DNA of 64,000 bases from Streptomyces sp. NBC_01142 (GTDB lineage: Bacteria; Actinomycetota; Actinomycetes; Streptomycetales; Streptomycetaceae): positions 558,001-622,000 of the forward strand of contig NZ_JAPEOR010000001.1 in the NCBI RefSeq assembly GCF_026341125.1, given 5' to 3'. Shown here piece by piece: positions 28,078-37,543 of this stretch (within the stretch, counting starts at the first letter, position 1; every line of letters begins with the position of its first letter). The notes under the pieces were generated by a model, which saw nothing but the letters and a program-made list of their open reading frames with translations, ran no database searches and had not been told where the DNA came from. The translations under genes and the position numbers were made by a program.

Positions 28078-29091
28078 ATGGCCTCAGACCGACCCCGCGC
28101 GCTCTCCGGTATCCAGCCCACCGCAGGCTCGTTCCACCTCGGGAACTACCTCGGTGCCATCCGTCAGTACGTGGCGCTCCAAGAGACTCACGACGCGTTC
28201 TACATGGTCGTCGACCTGCATGCGATCACCGTGCCGCAGGATCCCGCGGAGCTGCGGGCGAACACCCGGCTCGCCGTCGCCCAGCTGCTCGCCGCCGGCC
28301 TCGACCCCGAGCGCTGCACCCTCTTCGTTCAGAGCCATGTCCCCGAGCACGCCCAGCTCGGCTGGATCATGAACTGCCTCACCGGTTTCGGGGAGGCCTC
28401 CCGGATGACGCAGTTCAAGGACAAGTCCGCCAAGCAGGGTGCCGACCGCGCCACCGTCGGACTCTTCACGTATCCGATCCTGCAGGTCGCGGACATCCTG
28501 CTCTACCAGGCCAACGCGGTCCCGGTCGGTGAGGACCAGCGCCAGCACATCGAGCTCACCCGTGACCTTGCCGAGCGCTTCAACACCCGCTTCGGCCACA
28601 CCTTCACCATCCCGGCGCCGCACATCGTCAGGGAGGTCGCGAAGATCTACGACCTCCAGGACCCGGCGATCAAGATGAGCAAGTCGGCGTCGACGCCCAA
28701 GGGCCTGATCAATCTGCTCGACGAGCCCAAGGTGACCGCCAAGAAGGTCAAGAGCGCCGTCACGGACACGGACACCGTGATCCGCTTCGACCCCGTCAAG
28801 AAGCCGGGCGTCTCCAATCTCCTCACCATCCACTCCACCCTCACCGGCAAGACGATCGCCGAGCTCGAGGCGGAGTACGAGGGCAAGATGTACGGGGCGC
28901 TGAAGACCGACCTCGCCGAGATCATGACCGATTTCGTCACCCCGTTCCGCTCCCGTACGCAGGAATATCTGGACGACCCCGAGACGCTGGACTCGATCCT
29001 GGCCAAGGGCGCGGAGAAGGCCCGTGCCGTCGCCGCCGAGACGCTGGCCGCGGCCTTCGACAAGGTGGGCTTCCTTCCCGCCAAGCACTGA
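28078..29091 (+). CDS. trpS: Tryptophanyl-tRNA synthetase
   Basis: 337 residues, class-I synthetase that charges tRNA-Trp. The HIGH-like motif is [11 protein letters not shown] near residue 19 and the KMSKS loop is intact at 199-203. [13 protein letters not shown] and [16 protein letters not shown] are typical of bacterial TrpRS. ATG 28078 is preferred; two more in-frame ATGs (28069, 28072) lie just upstream, with GAGAG at 28063. A hairpin closes the gene. Streptomyces can carry a second, antibiotic-resistant TrpRS elsewhere; this looks like the housekeeping one. Confidence 0.96.
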   Translation: MASDRPRALSGIQPTAGSFHLGNYLGAIRQYVALQETHDAFYMVVDLHAITVPQDPAELRANTRLAVAQLLAAGLDPERCTLFVQSHVPEHAQLGWIMNCLTGFGEASRMTQFKDKSAKQGADRATVGLFTYPILQVADILLYQANAVPVGEDQRQHIELTRDLAERFNTRFGHTFTIPAPHIVREVAKIYDLQDPAIKMSKSASTPKGLINLLDEPKVTAKKVKSAVTDTDTVIRFDPVKKPGVSNLLTIHSTLTGKTIAELEAEYEGKMYGALKTDLAEIMTDFVTPFRSRTQEYLDDPETLDSILAKGAEKARAVAAETLAAAFDKVGFLPAKH

Positions 29092-29139
29092 GACCGGGCC
29101 GAGTCCGAGCAGAGTCCAGGGACTCTGGCCACAGGGACG

Positions 29140-29166
29140 GTGCAGCCGCCACACTGGCGGCTGCAC
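29140..29166 (+). terminator. Terminator after trpS
   Basis: Perfect 12-bp inverted repeat GTGCAGCCGCCA (29140-29151) with 29155-29166 and a CAC loop, 49 bases after the stop. Confidence 0.8.
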
Positions 29167-29219
29167 ACCCGCTCCACCGACGACCGACCCGACGACCGAC
29201 CGAGACTGAGGAGAACGAC

Positions 29220-29804
29220 GTGGGGACCGTAACGCTCGGCGTTTCGATCGCGGTCCCGGAGCCCTACGGCAGCCTGCTCCAGGAGCGGCGCGCGGGCTTC
29301 GGGGATCCCGCCGCGCACGGCATCCCCACGCACGTCACACTCCTGCCGCCCACTGAGGTCGACGCCGACACGCTGCCCGCGGTCGAGGCCCATCTCGCCA
29401 CCGTCGCCGTGGCCGGCCGGCCGTTCCGGATGCGGCTGTCCGGTACGGGAACGTTCCGCCCGCTCTCGCCCGTCGTCTTCGTCCAGGTCGTCGAGGGCGC
29501 GGCCGCCTGCTCCTGGCTGCAGAAGCGGGTGCGGGACGCGTCCGGGCCGCTGGTGCGCGAGCTGCAGTTCCCGTACCACCCGCATGTCACGGTGGCGCAC
29601 GGCATCGCCGAGGAGGCGATGGACCGGGCGTACGAGGAGCTGTCCGAGTACGAGGCGGCGTGGACCTGCGCCTCCTTCTCGCTGTACGAACAGGGCGCTG
29701 ACGGAGTCTGGCGCAAGCTGAGCTCGTACGCGTTCGGCGGCGGAGGGGCCCCGGCCGTTCCCGCCCAGGGATCTCCGGTCGACGAGCCCGCCGCCACCCT
29801 CTGA
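29220..29804 (+). CDS. 2'-5' RNA ligase-like (2H phosphoesterase) protein
   Basis: 194 residues. Two HxT motifs of the 2H phosphoesterase superfamily are present: THVTLLPP near residue 38 and HPHVTVAHG near 121. Such enzymes hydrolyse or form cyclic phosphate/2'-5' bonds in RNA or nucleotides; the substrate here is unknown. The GTG at 29220 follows AGGAG at good spacing. It follows trpS but is separated from it by a terminator, and is convergent with the DprE2-like gene. Confidence 0.9.
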   Translation: MGTVTLGVSIAVPEPYGSLLQERRAGFGDPAAHGIPTHVTLLPPTEVDADTLPAVEAHLATVAVAGRPFRMRLSGTGTFRPLSPVVFVQVVEGAAACSWLQKRVRDASGPLVRELQFPYHPHVTVAHGIAEEAMDRAYEELSEYEAAWTCASFSLYEQGADGVWRKLSSYAFGGGGAPAVPAQGSPVDEPAATL

Positions 29805-29900
29805 CCCGCCACCCCGGCCCGTAGTGCCACCCGGCCCGTCGTGGCCGCCCCGGCCCGCCGCGGCCACTGCGGCCCCCGGCCGACGAGGCCGCCGTGGGCG

Positions 29901-30665
29901 TCAGACGGGCAGCCTGCGCAGGACCGGCCGTGGCACGTGCCGCAGCGCCGACATCACCACGCGCAGTGCCCCCGGTACCCACACCGTCTCCGACCTGCGC
30001 CGCAGCCCCAGCTCGATGGCCACGGCGACCGCATCCGGAGTGGTCGCGAGCGGTGCCGGAGCCAGTCCCGCCGTCATTTTCGTCCGTACGAATCCGGGGC
30101 GTACGACCATCACCTGCACCCCTGTCCCGTGCAGCGCGTCCCCCAGCCCCTGCGCGAAGACGTCCAGACCCGCCTTGCTCGAGCCGTAGATGAAGTCGGC
30201 CCGGCGGGCCCGCTCGCCCGCGACCGAGGAGAGCACCACCAGCGAACCGTGTCCCTGGGCCTGCAGGGCGCCCGCGCACACCAGGCCGGCCGAGACCGCG
30301 CCCGTGTAGTTGGTCTGCGCGACCCGGACGGCTGCCAGCGGCTCGGCCTCGTCGTGCGCCTGGTCGCCGAGGACACCGAAGGCGAGCAGCACCATGTCGA
30401 TCTCGCCCTCCGCGAAGACCTTGCCGAGCACCTCCTCGTGAGCGCCGGGGTCCAGAGCGTCGAAGGCGACGGTGCGGACGTCCGTGCCCGGCGTGCCCAG
30501 GGTGCGCAGGCCGTCGGCCGCGACGTCGAGCGCGGCGGACGGACGTCCTGCGAGCCAGACCGTACGGGTGCCACGGGCGATGAGCCGGCGGGCGGTGGCG
30601 AGGCCGATCTCCGACGTACCGCCGAGGACGAGCAGGGACTGAGGAGTGCCGAAGGTGTCCTTCAT
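29901..30665 (-). CDS. DprE2-like short-chain dehydrogenase (decaprenylphosphoryl-ketoribose reductase family)
   Basis: 254 residues, an SDR with cofactor motif GGTSEIGLATARRL near residue 15 and active site Y160-GSS-K164 (FIYGSSKAGLDVFAQG) after VLSSVAGERARRAD. The pattern matches DprE2, which reduces decaprenylphosphoryl-2-keto-ribose to the arabinose form in mycobacteria. In a Streptomyces without arabinogalactan the product may be used otherwise, and no DprE1 gene is in the window. AGGAG precedes the ATG. Confidence 0.88.
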   Translation of the reverse strand: MKDTFGTPQSLLVLGGTSEIGLATARRLIARGTRTVWLAGRPSAALDVAADGLRTLGTPGTDVRTVAFDALDPGAHEEVLGKVFAEGEIDMVLLAFGVLGDQAHDEAEPLAAVRVAQTNYTGAVSAGLVCAGALQAQGHGSLVVLSSVAGERARRADFIYGSSKAGLDVFAQGLGDALHGTGVQVMVVRPGFVRTKMTAGLAPAPLATTPDAVAVAIELGLRRRSETVWVPGALRVVMSALRHVPRPVLRRLPV

Positions 30666-30845
30666 CGTTCAGTTCTCCTAGAGAGAGTCGGGTCCGAACC
30701 GGCCCGCAGTAGACATGAACGTGACCGTATCGCCACCTATGAGCCCTTTGTTCTGTGCATCACCGGACTCGCCGAAATGGGTGATTGACCGAGTGTCAGC
30801 GGGGGCCCGGACGCTCGGACTTCGTGTGGGGGGTACGCGTACGAC

Positions 30846-31808
30846 ATGGACTGGCTGATCAAGCTCCCCGTCATCGGCCCCCTCGTGGCCCGACTGATGC
30901 GCACCCACGCCTGGCGTTCGTACGAAACTCTCGACCGGGTGCACTGGGCGCGCCTCGCCGCCGCGATCACCTTTCTCAGCTTCCTCGCGCTCTTCCCGCT
31001 GATCACCGTCGTCGCGGCGGTCGGCGTCGCGCTGCTCGACAAGGAGCAGCTGAGCCAGCTCGAGGACAAGATCACCGAACAGGTGCCGGGGATCTCCGAC
31101 CAGCTCGACGTCGACTCCCTGGTCGCCAACGCGGGCACGGTCGGGCTCGTCGCGGGTGCGTTGCTGCTGGTCACGGGCATCAGCTGGATCGGTGCGATCA
31201 GGGACTGCCTGCGTGCCGTCTGGGAACTGGACGACGAGGACGAGGGCAACCCCCTTCTGCGCAAGCTCAAGGACGGGGGCGTACTGCTGGGCCTCGGCGT
31301 GGCCGTGCTGGCCTCGCTCGCCGCCTCCGGGCTGGGCTCCACCGCCGTCGGATGGAGCGCGGACCGGCTCGGCTTCGACGAAGGCGGAGCCAGCGGCGTA
31401 CTGGTACAGATCGCGGCGCTCGCGGTCGCCGTACTCGCCGACTTCCTGGTCCTGCTCTACCTCCTGACGCTGCTGCCCGGAGTGCAGCCGCCGCGCCGCC
31501 GTCTCATCGTGGCGGCACTGATCGGCGCGGTCGGCTTTGAACTGCTCAAACTGCTGCTCGGCGGCTATATGAGGGATGTCGCGTCCAAGAGCATGTACGG
31601 AGCCTTCGGTGTACCGATTGCCCTGCTGCTGTGGATCAACTTCACCGCGAAGCTGCTGCTGCTCTGCGCCGCCTGGACGGCGACGCAGAGCAGGGAGACG
31701 GCCGACGAGGAGACGGCCGAGGAGAAGACGGACGAGAAGAAGACGGCCGAGGAGAAGGCGGCAGGCGAGGAGACGACTAGCGGCGGCGCAGCGGCCAGCG
31801 GCGGTTGA
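30846..31808 (+). CDS. YihY/BrkB-family inner membrane protein
   Basis: 320 residues with about six membrane helices and the family signatures RLAAAITFLSFLALFPLITV near residue 37 and YGAFGVPIALLLWINFTAKL near 255. Often misnamed ribonuclease BN; the true role is unclear (possibly transport or envelope). The C-terminal tail is a charged repeat (EETAEEKTDEKKTAEEK) rich in Lys and Glu. The last 32 bases overlap the convergent carboxypeptidase gene, so the two tails share DNA. Confidence 0.92.
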   Translation: MDWLIKLPVIGPLVARLMRTHAWRSYETLDRVHWARLAAAITFLSFLALFPLITVVAAVGVALLDKEQLSQLEDKITEQVPGISDQLDVDSLVANAGTVGLVAGALLLVTGISWIGAIRDCLRAVWELDDEDEGNPLLRKLKDGGVLLGLGVAVLASLAASGLGSTAVGWSADRLGFDEGGASGVLVQIAALAVAVLADFLVLLYLLTLLPGVQPPRRRLIVAALIGAVGFELLKLLLGGYMRDVASKSMYGAFGVPIALLLWINFTAKLLLLCAAWTATQSRETADEETAEEKTDEKKTAEEKAAGEETTSGGAAASGG

Positions 31809-33012
31809 CCAGGAAGACTCCGGCCGCCAGCATCACCAGCACCCCGCCGGTGATGGCGAGCGCGGTGGCGACACCGCCGGAGCTCTCCTGCTCGGCGGCT
31901 GTCTTCGCCGGGGCGCCCTTGCCGTTCTTGGCCGCCTCAGCGCCGCCGGAGGCACCGGCGCCGGCACCCGCACCGGTCTGCGCGGACTTCGGCGCGACCA
32001 GCTCGCCGACCGGCTTGACCTTCCCGGCCGCCGTGAAGCCCCAGTCGAGCAGCCGGGCGGCTTCCTTGTAGACGGCCTGGCTCTCGTCGGACTCCGGGTT
32101 CATGACGGTGACGAGCAGCACCTTGCCGTTGCGCTCGGCGACACCGGTGAAGGTCGCGCCCGCGTGGGTGGTGTTGCCGTTCTTGACGCCCGCGATGCCC
32201 TTGTACGGGTCGATGCCGTTGGCACCGGTGAGCAGGCGGTTGGTGTTCTGGATCGCGAACGTGCCGCGTTCCTCGCCCTCCTCCTGCTCGCCGGGGAAGT
32301 CCGCGCTCACCGTCGAGCAGTACTCCCGGAAGTCCTTCTTCTGCATGCCGCTTCGGGCGATGAGAGTGAGGTCGTACGCGGAGGAGACCTGGCCGTCGGC
32401 GTCGTAACCGTCGGGCGAGACGACCTGGGTGTCGAGTGCCTGCAGGTCCTCGGCGTGCGCCTGCATGTCCTGGACGGTCTTGGCGACGCTGCCGTTCATC
32501 GAGGACAGGACATGCACGGCATCGTTGCCGGAGCGGAGGAAGACGCCGAGCCACAGGTCGTGGACGGTGTAGGTGTGGTCCTCCTTGATCCCGACCAGGC
32601 TGCTGCCCTCGCCGACATCGGCAAGGTCGGTGTCCGCCACCTTGTGGACTGTGTTCTTCGGCAGCTTGGGGAGCAGTGTGTCCGCGAAGAGCATCTTGAG
32701 GGTCGAGGCCGGGGGCAGCCGCCAGTGGGCGTTGTGCGAGGCGAGCACGTCGCCGCTCTCGGCGTCCGCGACGATCCAGGAGCGGCCGCTCACGCTCTTG
32801 GGCAGGACGGGCGCGTCGGGGCCGAGGCTGACCTGGGTGCCCGGCTTGCCGAGTTGGGCGCCGCCGACCGTGGACATGGAGGCCGGGGGGTTCGGATGCT
32901 TTCTCTTGTCTGCCTTGTCGTCACTGTTGTCGGCCGAGGCGGGCGCGGCGATGAGAACGGGCAGCAACGCGGCGGCTACGACCGTCAACGCGGTCTTGTT
33001 CAGAGCAGACAC
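31777..33012 (-). CDS. D-alanyl-D-alanine carboxypeptidase (PBP5-like, class S11)
   Basis: 411 residues. The signal peptide ends in VLIAAPASA. Active-site motifs are S103-TL-K106 (PPASTLKML), SGN in LRSGNDAVHV, and KNG in AGVKNGNTT in place of the more usual KTG. It trims the terminal D-Ala of peptidoglycan stem peptides outside the membrane. The C-terminal end has a Gly/Ala linker, one helix (VATALAITGGVLVMLAAGVF) and RRWPLRRR, anchoring it. GTG 33012 gives a clean signal peptide; ATG 33051 would add 13 residues. Neither has a strong ribosome site. Confidence 0.9.
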   Translation of the reverse strand: MSALNKTALTVVAAALLPVLIAAPASADNSDDKADKRKHPNPPASMSTVGGAQLGKPGTQVSLGPDAPVLPKSVSGRSWIVADAESGDVLASHNAHWRLPPASTLKMLFADTLLPKLPKNTVHKVADTDLADVGEGSSLVGIKEDHTYTVHDLWLGVFLRSGNDAVHVLSSMNGSVAKTVQDMQAHAEDLQALDTQVVSPDGYDADGQVSSAYDLTLIARSGMQKKDFREYCSTVSADFPGEQEEGEERGTFAIQNTNRLLTGANGIDPYKGIAGVKNGNTTHAGATFTGVAERNGKVLLVTVMNPESDESQAVYKEAARLLDWGFTAAGKVKPVGELVAPKSAQTGAGAGAGASGGAEAAKNGKGAPAKTAAEQESSGGVATALAITGGVLVMLAAGVFLVNRRWPLRRR

Positions 33013-33133
33013 GGACGAGAACGTACATGGCACTGCGGAAGATATGGACATCGGCTCGATGACCCGCCGGGAGCGACGCCGGGACAGCCCACCCCGGGCA
33101 ACCCGACCGGAGGACGCCCGCGATACTGGTTCC

Positions 33134-33406
33134 ATGAAGCTCAGCCGCCCCGTCTCCTGGTTCCTGCTCGCGTTCGGGGTATGGAGCTGGGTCATCTGGG
33201 TCACTTTCGTCAAGAACCTGTGGAAGGACGGCAGCGGGCTCGCGTTCGACGACGCGGGTGACCCGACCGGATACTTCTGGGTCCATCTGCTGCTCGCCAT
33301 TACGTCCCTGCTTCTGGGGACGGTCATCGGCGTGATCGGGTTGCGTGGCGTACGCGCATTGCGCCGAGAAGCGCACCGGGAACAGCCGAGAAGCGCACAG
33401 GAATAG
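33134..33406 (+). CDS. SCO4848-type small membrane protein
   Basis: 90 residues with two membrane helices: VSWFLLAFGVWSWVIWVTFV and FWVHLLLAITSLLLGTVIGV. The loop DGSGLAFDDAGDPTGYFWVH is conserved in a Streptomyces family that I recall as SCO4848. Function unknown. It is followed 11 bases later by the metallophosphoesterase on the same strand, so they are probably co-transcribed, and it is divergent from the carboxypeptidase. Confidence 0.9.
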   Translation: MKLSRPVSWFLLAFGVWSWVIWVTFVKNLWKDGSGLAFDDAGDPTGYFWVHLLLAITSLLLGTVIGVIGLRGVRALRREAHREQPRSAQE

Positions 33407-33417
33407 GGGAACGCGCC

Positions 33418-35040
33418 GTGCTGGTGGTCGTCCTGCTCGTGATGGTCGTGGTCTTCGCCCTGCTCGGCGGGGTCCATTGGTACGTGTGGCGGCGGCTGGT
33501 CCGCGACACGACCGAGCGGGGCAGTGTGGTCCGCCGCGTGGGCACGGTCGCTGTGTGCGTGCTGCCCGTGCTGTCCGTGGGGGCGCTGGTTTCGGGGCGC
33601 TCCGGGTTTCCCTTCCGGCTTCAGCAGGCGCTGGCGTGGCCCGGGTTTCTGTGGCTGGCGGTGCTGCTGTATCTCACGCTGGCGCTGGTGGTGGGCGAGG
33701 CGCTGCGGCCGCTGCTGCAGCGGGTGCTGGAGCGGCGGGCAACCGGGCGGCGGGCAACCGGGCGGCAGGCTGCCCCCCACGCCCCCCAAGCCTCCGAGTC
33801 GTCGCACGGCCCGGTGCGGGTGAGCCTCACCACGGCGGAGACGCTTCCCACGGGAGGGGATGCCTCGGCTCCGGGCGACGGTGCGGTGGTGTCTGTGGGC
33901 GGGGACGCGGTGCCGGCCGCCGAGGCCGGGGTGCCGGGCTCCGCGGGCGCGAGCCACACCCTCGCCGGGCGCGGCACAACCGGACCTTCGGCCGGCACAA
34001 CCGGACCCGGACGCGGTGCCGGTGCGGGTGCCGTCACGGGAGGCAGCCCCGAAGCCCCCGAACCCGTAGGAGGCGGGGTCTCCCTCGCGGACGCCCAACC
34101 CGATCACGAGCCCGAATCCGTCGAGCGCACGGAATCCGTCGAGCGCACGGAACTCGCCGACTCCGCCGTCTCCGTTGATTCCGCCGACTCCGCTGATTCT
34201 GCCGCGCACAGCGGTCTCTCACGGCGGATGTTCGTCTCTCGTATCGTCGGCGGAGGCGCGGCAGCCGTCGCGCTCGGGACCGTCGGATACGGGACGTACG
34301 GCGTGCTCCGCGGCCCACGCGTCAAGCGAGTCACCGTGCCGCTCGCCAAACTCCCGCGCGCCGCCCACGGGTTCCGTATCGCCGTCGTCAGCGACATCCA
34401 TCTCGGGCCGGTCCTGGGCCGCGCCCACACCCTGCGGATCGTCGACGCCATCAACGCCACCACGCCCGATCTGATCGCCGTCGTCGGTGACCTCGTCGAC
34501 GGGAGCGTGGCCGACCTCGGGTCCGCCGCCGAGCCGCTCGCGCAGTTGCGGGCACGGCACGGGGCCTTCTTCGTCACCGGCAACCACGAGTACTTCTCGG
34601 GTGCCGACGCGTGGGTCGACCATGTCCGTGAGCTCGGGCTCAGACCGCTGGAGAACGACCGCGTCGAGATCGGCGGTTTCGACCTCGCTGGCGTCAACGA
34701 CATCGCCGGCGAGAGCGAGGGCGAAGGCCCCGACTTCGTGAAGGCGCTCGGCGACCGGGACCGGACCCGTGCCTCGGTGCTCCTCGCGCACCAGCCCGTG
34801 GTCATCCATGACGCCGTCGACCACGCTGTCGACCTCCAGCTGTCCGGGCACACCCACGGTGGTCAGCTCTGGCCGGGGAACTACCTGGCGGAGCTCGCCA
34901 ACCCGACCGTGGCCGGGCTCGAACGGTACGGAGACACCCAGCTGTACGTGACCCGGGGAGCGGGCGCATGGGGACCGCCCGTGCGGGTGGGGGCCTCGTC
35001 CGACATCACCGTCGTACAGCTCGCCTCCCGCCAGGCGTAG
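33418..35040 (+). CDS. Membrane-bound metallophosphoesterase (YaeI/YkuE-like)
   Basis: 540 residues. Three N-terminal membrane helices (about 1-100), a long disordered linker with Pro/Ser/Ala and repeated VERTES and DSADSA units (about 105-265), an RRMFVSR basic stretch with a hydrophobic segment (about 268-295), then the calcineurin-like domain. Metal ligands are SDIHLG near 325, GDLVDG near 357, GNHEY near 388 and HTHGG near 480. The active domain is probably outside the membrane. The GTG start follows AGGGGA. The natural substrate is unknown (UDP-diacylglucosamine- or nucleotide-type in relatives). Confidence 0.9.
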   Translation: MLVVVLLVMVVVFALLGGVHWYVWRRLVRDTTERGSVVRRVGTVAVCVLPVLSVGALVSGRSGFPFRLQQALAWPGFLWLAVLLYLTLALVVGEALRPLLQRVLERRATGRRATGRQAAPHAPQASESSHGPVRVSLTTAETLPTGGDASAPGDGAVVSVGGDAVPAAEAGVPGSAGASHTLAGRGTTGPSAGTTGPGRGAGAGAVTGGSPEAPEPVGGGVSLADAQPDHEPESVERTESVERTELADSAVSVDSADSADSAAHSGLSRRMFVSRIVGGGAAAVALGTVGYGTYGVLRGPRVKRVTVPLAKLPRAAHGFRIAVVSDIHLGPVLGRAHTLRIVDAINATTPDLIAVVGDLVDGSVADLGSAAEPLAQLRARHGAFFVTGNHEYFSGADAWVDHVRELGLRPLENDRVEIGGFDLAGVNDIAGESEGEGPDFVKALGDRDRTRASVLLAHQPVVIHDAVDHAVDLQLSGHTHGGQLWPGNYLAELANPTVAGLERYGDTQLYVTRGAGAWGPPVRVGASSDITVVQLASRQA

Positions 35041-35116
35041 CCAGAACTCGCGACCCCGTCTCCCGCCGGGCGCAGCCAGAACGGACGGCCCGTCTGCCGC
35101 CGGTCCCGGCCAGGGC

Positions 35117-36697
35117 TTACGGCCCGATGGTCCGGGCGTCGGCCGGGAGCGCGACCATGACCACGAGCCCCTCGCCCGGCGCCGTCCGGACCGTCACCCG
35201 GCCGCCGTGCGAGGCGACCACCGCCTGCACGATGGCCATGCCGAGCCCACTGCCCACGGGCCTGGCACCGCCCGGGCCGTCCGTCTCGCCACTCGCTGTC
35301 TCGACGCTCTCCGTCCCGCCCACCGCACGGAAGAAGCGGTCGAAGATACGGTCGGCGTCCTCCGGGGACATCCCGGGCCCCTCGTCCTCGACCCGCAGCC
35401 ACACCGTCCCGCCACCGCCACCGCCTCTGTCACCGCCTCCGCCCCTGCCACCGCCTTCGTCGTTCCCGCGGGCCAGCTCCACCCGCACCCGTGCCTCGGC
35501 CGGGGTGTGGGCGCGGACATTGGCGAGGAGATTGCCGACGACCTGCCGCAGCCCCGACTCGTCGCCCTGGACGATCATCGAGCCGTCCGCCCGGACGGCG
35601 AGCGGTCGCTGCGGCTGCTGCGCGCGCAGATCGTCGGCCGCGTCCCGTACCAGACGGCTCAAGTCGACGGGGGACATGCGCAGTTGAGGCTGCTGGTCGA
35701 GGCGGGCCAGGGTGAGCAGTTCGTCGACGAGCCGCCCCATCCGGTCCGCCTCGGCGTTCATCCGGGCCAGCGCCCTGGTCCGTTCCGCGGGCTCGCGCAG
35801 CATCCCCTTGTCGTACAGCTGGAGATAGCCGCGGATCGCGGACAGCGGCGTACGCAGCTCGTGCGACGCGTCCGCGACGAACCGCCGTAGCTGGGCCGCG
35901 CTGTGCTCGCGGGTCTCGAAGGCGGACTCGACCTGGTGGAGCATGGAGTTGAGGGCGACCCGCAGCTGTTCGATCTCGGTGACGCGGTCGCGGCCGGCCG
36001 GCACCCGGCGGGTCAGATCGCCCTCCGCTATGGAGGAGGCCGTCTCCACCATGTCCTCCAGCGGACGCAGCCGGTGCTGCGCGCCGAGCATGGTGAGCAG
36101 CGCGAGCAGCGCCAGCAGGACGGTGCCGAAGGCGAGATCGAATCTGAGGGCCTTCTTCACCCCGTCGCGCACGGCCTCGGTGTTGGTCGCCATCAGGATG
36201 TACGTTCCGTCGCCGAGACGCGCACCGGTGGTGCGGTACGGATCGCCGCCCAGGCTCAGCTCGGCCATCTCGTCGGAGCGGGTGAGGGCGGCCGGGTCGT
36301 CCACGGCGGCGGCGAGGCCGCGCTGCCGCTCGGTGGGCGCGACTCCGGCGAAGGAGATCGGCGAACCCTTCGCGTCGAGGGCCACCAGGATCGTCTCTGG
36401 GGGCGGCAGCGTACTCGCCCCCGTCTTGTCCGGCTCGAACTGCTCGCGCAGCGCGCCGATCGCGCTCAGCGAATCGATCTGCTTCCGGGTGAGCCCGGCG
36501 CCCTGCAGGGCGTTGCGGGAGGCGATCAGCTCGGAGTCCACGCTGTCGAGCAGATAGTGCCGCATGCCCATCAGGCTGACCACGGTGGCCGCGACGATGC
36601 CCAGGGCGAGCAGCGCCAGATTCACCAGGGTGAGCCGGGCACGCAGGGAGTGCATTCCGCGGGGCCGGCGCTTTGTGCGGGCCGTGGAAGGCCTCAT
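35117..36697 (-). CDS. Sensor histidine kinase of a two-component system
   Basis: 526 residues. Two membrane helices (about 22-46 and 185-205) bracket an outer sensor domain, followed by HAMP (RLRPLEDMVETASSIAEGDL), the HisKA helix with phosphorylated H279 in DASHELRTPLSAIRGY, and the HATPase domain (N-box in VVGNLLANVRAHTP, then DEGPGM, GSGLGMAIV). A run of about 15 Gly (GGGRGGGGDRGGGGGG, near 413-428) interrupts the ATPase fold. The ATG overlaps the response regulator stop by four bases, so the pair is coupled. The signal is unknown. Confidence 0.95.
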   Translation of the reverse strand: MRPSTARTKRRPRGMHSLRARLTLVNLALLALGIVAATVVSLMGMRHYLLDSVDSELIASRNALQGAGLTRKQIDSLSAIGALREQFEPDKTGASTLPPPETILVALDAKGSPISFAGVAPTERQRGLAAAVDDPAALTRSDEMAELSLGGDPYRTTGARLGDGTYILMATNTEAVRDGVKKALRFDLAFGTVLLALLALLTMLGAQHRLRPLEDMVETASSIAEGDLTRRVPAGRDRVTEIEQLRVALNSMLHQVESAFETREHSAAQLRRFVADASHELRTPLSAIRGYLQLYDKGMLREPAERTRALARMNAEADRMGRLVDELLTLARLDQQPQLRMSPVDLSRLVRDAADDLRAQQPQRPLAVRADGSMIVQGDESGLRQVVGNLLANVRAHTPAEARVRVELARGNDEGGGRGGGGDRGGGGGGTVWLRVEDEGPGMSPEDADRIFDRFFRAVGGTESVETASGETDGPGGARPVGSGLGMAIVQAVVASHGGRVTVRTAPGEGLVVMVALPADARTIGP

Positions 36698-37380
36698 GCG
36701 AGTCCGTATCCGACACCCCGCCGTGTGGTGATCAGCGATGGCCCCAGGGGATCGAGCTTGCGCCGCAGGTAGCTGATGTATGTCTCGACGACGGTCGACT
36801 CGGCCTGATGCTCGTACTGCCAGACGTGGCGCAGCAGTTGCTCCTTGGACACGATGCGCCCGCCGTTGCGTACGAGGAAGCGCAGCAGCGCGTACTCGGT
36901 GGGGGTGAGCAGCACCGAGCGGCCCGCGCGCCGCGCCACGTACGTCGCATCGTCCAGCTCCAGATCCCCGTACCGCAGCGGCGGCCGCACCGGCAGCACG
37001 TCGGTGGCTCTGGTGCGGCGCAGTACGGCCCGGATACGCGCCACGACCTCGTCGACATTGAACGGCTTGGTGAGGTAGTCGTCGCCGAAGCCCAGCGCTC
37101 CCACGATCTCGGCGGGGGCGTCGCGTGCGGTGACGAAGACGACGGCCGTCTCGGGGTACGCGGCGCGCAGTTCACGCCCCAGCACCCGCCCGTCGCCGTC
37201 CGGGAGCATCACATCGAGGAGCGCCACATCGGGGCGCGTCTGCTCTGCCAGTCGCTGCGCCTGCCGTACGCCTGTGGCCGTCATCACCTCAAAACGGTGA
37301 TAGCGCAGGGCGATGGCGAGGACGTCGGCGATGCTCGGCTCGTCCTCGACGATCAGCACGGTCGCTCCCTCATGGCTCAT
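36694..37380 (-). CDS. OmpR-family response regulator
   Basis: 228 residues. Receiver domain with the acidic pair in IVEDEPS, phosphorylated D56 in ALLDVMLPDGDG, and Lys in YLTKPFN. The C-terminal winged helix includes LTPTEYALLRFLVRNGG, then ESTVVETYISYLRRKLD. The start ATG 37380 fits the beginning of the receiver domain; longer in-frame forms add unrelated residues. It is the first gene of the pair with the histidine kinase, and divergent from the MMPL gene, a plausible target. Confidence 0.95.
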   Translation of the reverse strand: MSHEGATVLIVEDEPSIADVLAIALRYHRFEVMTATGVRQAQRLAEQTRPDVALLDVMLPDGDGRVLGRELRAAYPETAVVFVTARDAPAEIVGALGFGDDYLTKPFNVDEVVARIRAVLRRTRATDVLPVRPPLRYGDLELDDATYVARRAGRSVLLTPTEYALLRFLVRNGGRIVSKEQLLRHVWQYEHQAESTVVETYISYLRRKLDPLGPSLITTRRGVGYGLA

Positions 37381-37543
37381 GCCCTCAGTATCGGCCGGTC
37401 CGCCGTTCGGGGGACCGGTCCCTGTCTTGGAGTTCCTTGAGAGTCGTGGCCGCGCCACGCCACGGGCAGCCTCCGGCGCCGATTCTGGGAGCGGACCGAG
37501 GGGGACCCGACGAACCGGCGAAACCGATGAAGGGGCAGGAATC

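Noticed and set aside
29805..29900. GC-rich repeats between the ligase-like gene and the DprE2-like gene as a terminator
   Set aside because: Several CGGCCCG copies, but no single stem long enough to call with confidence.
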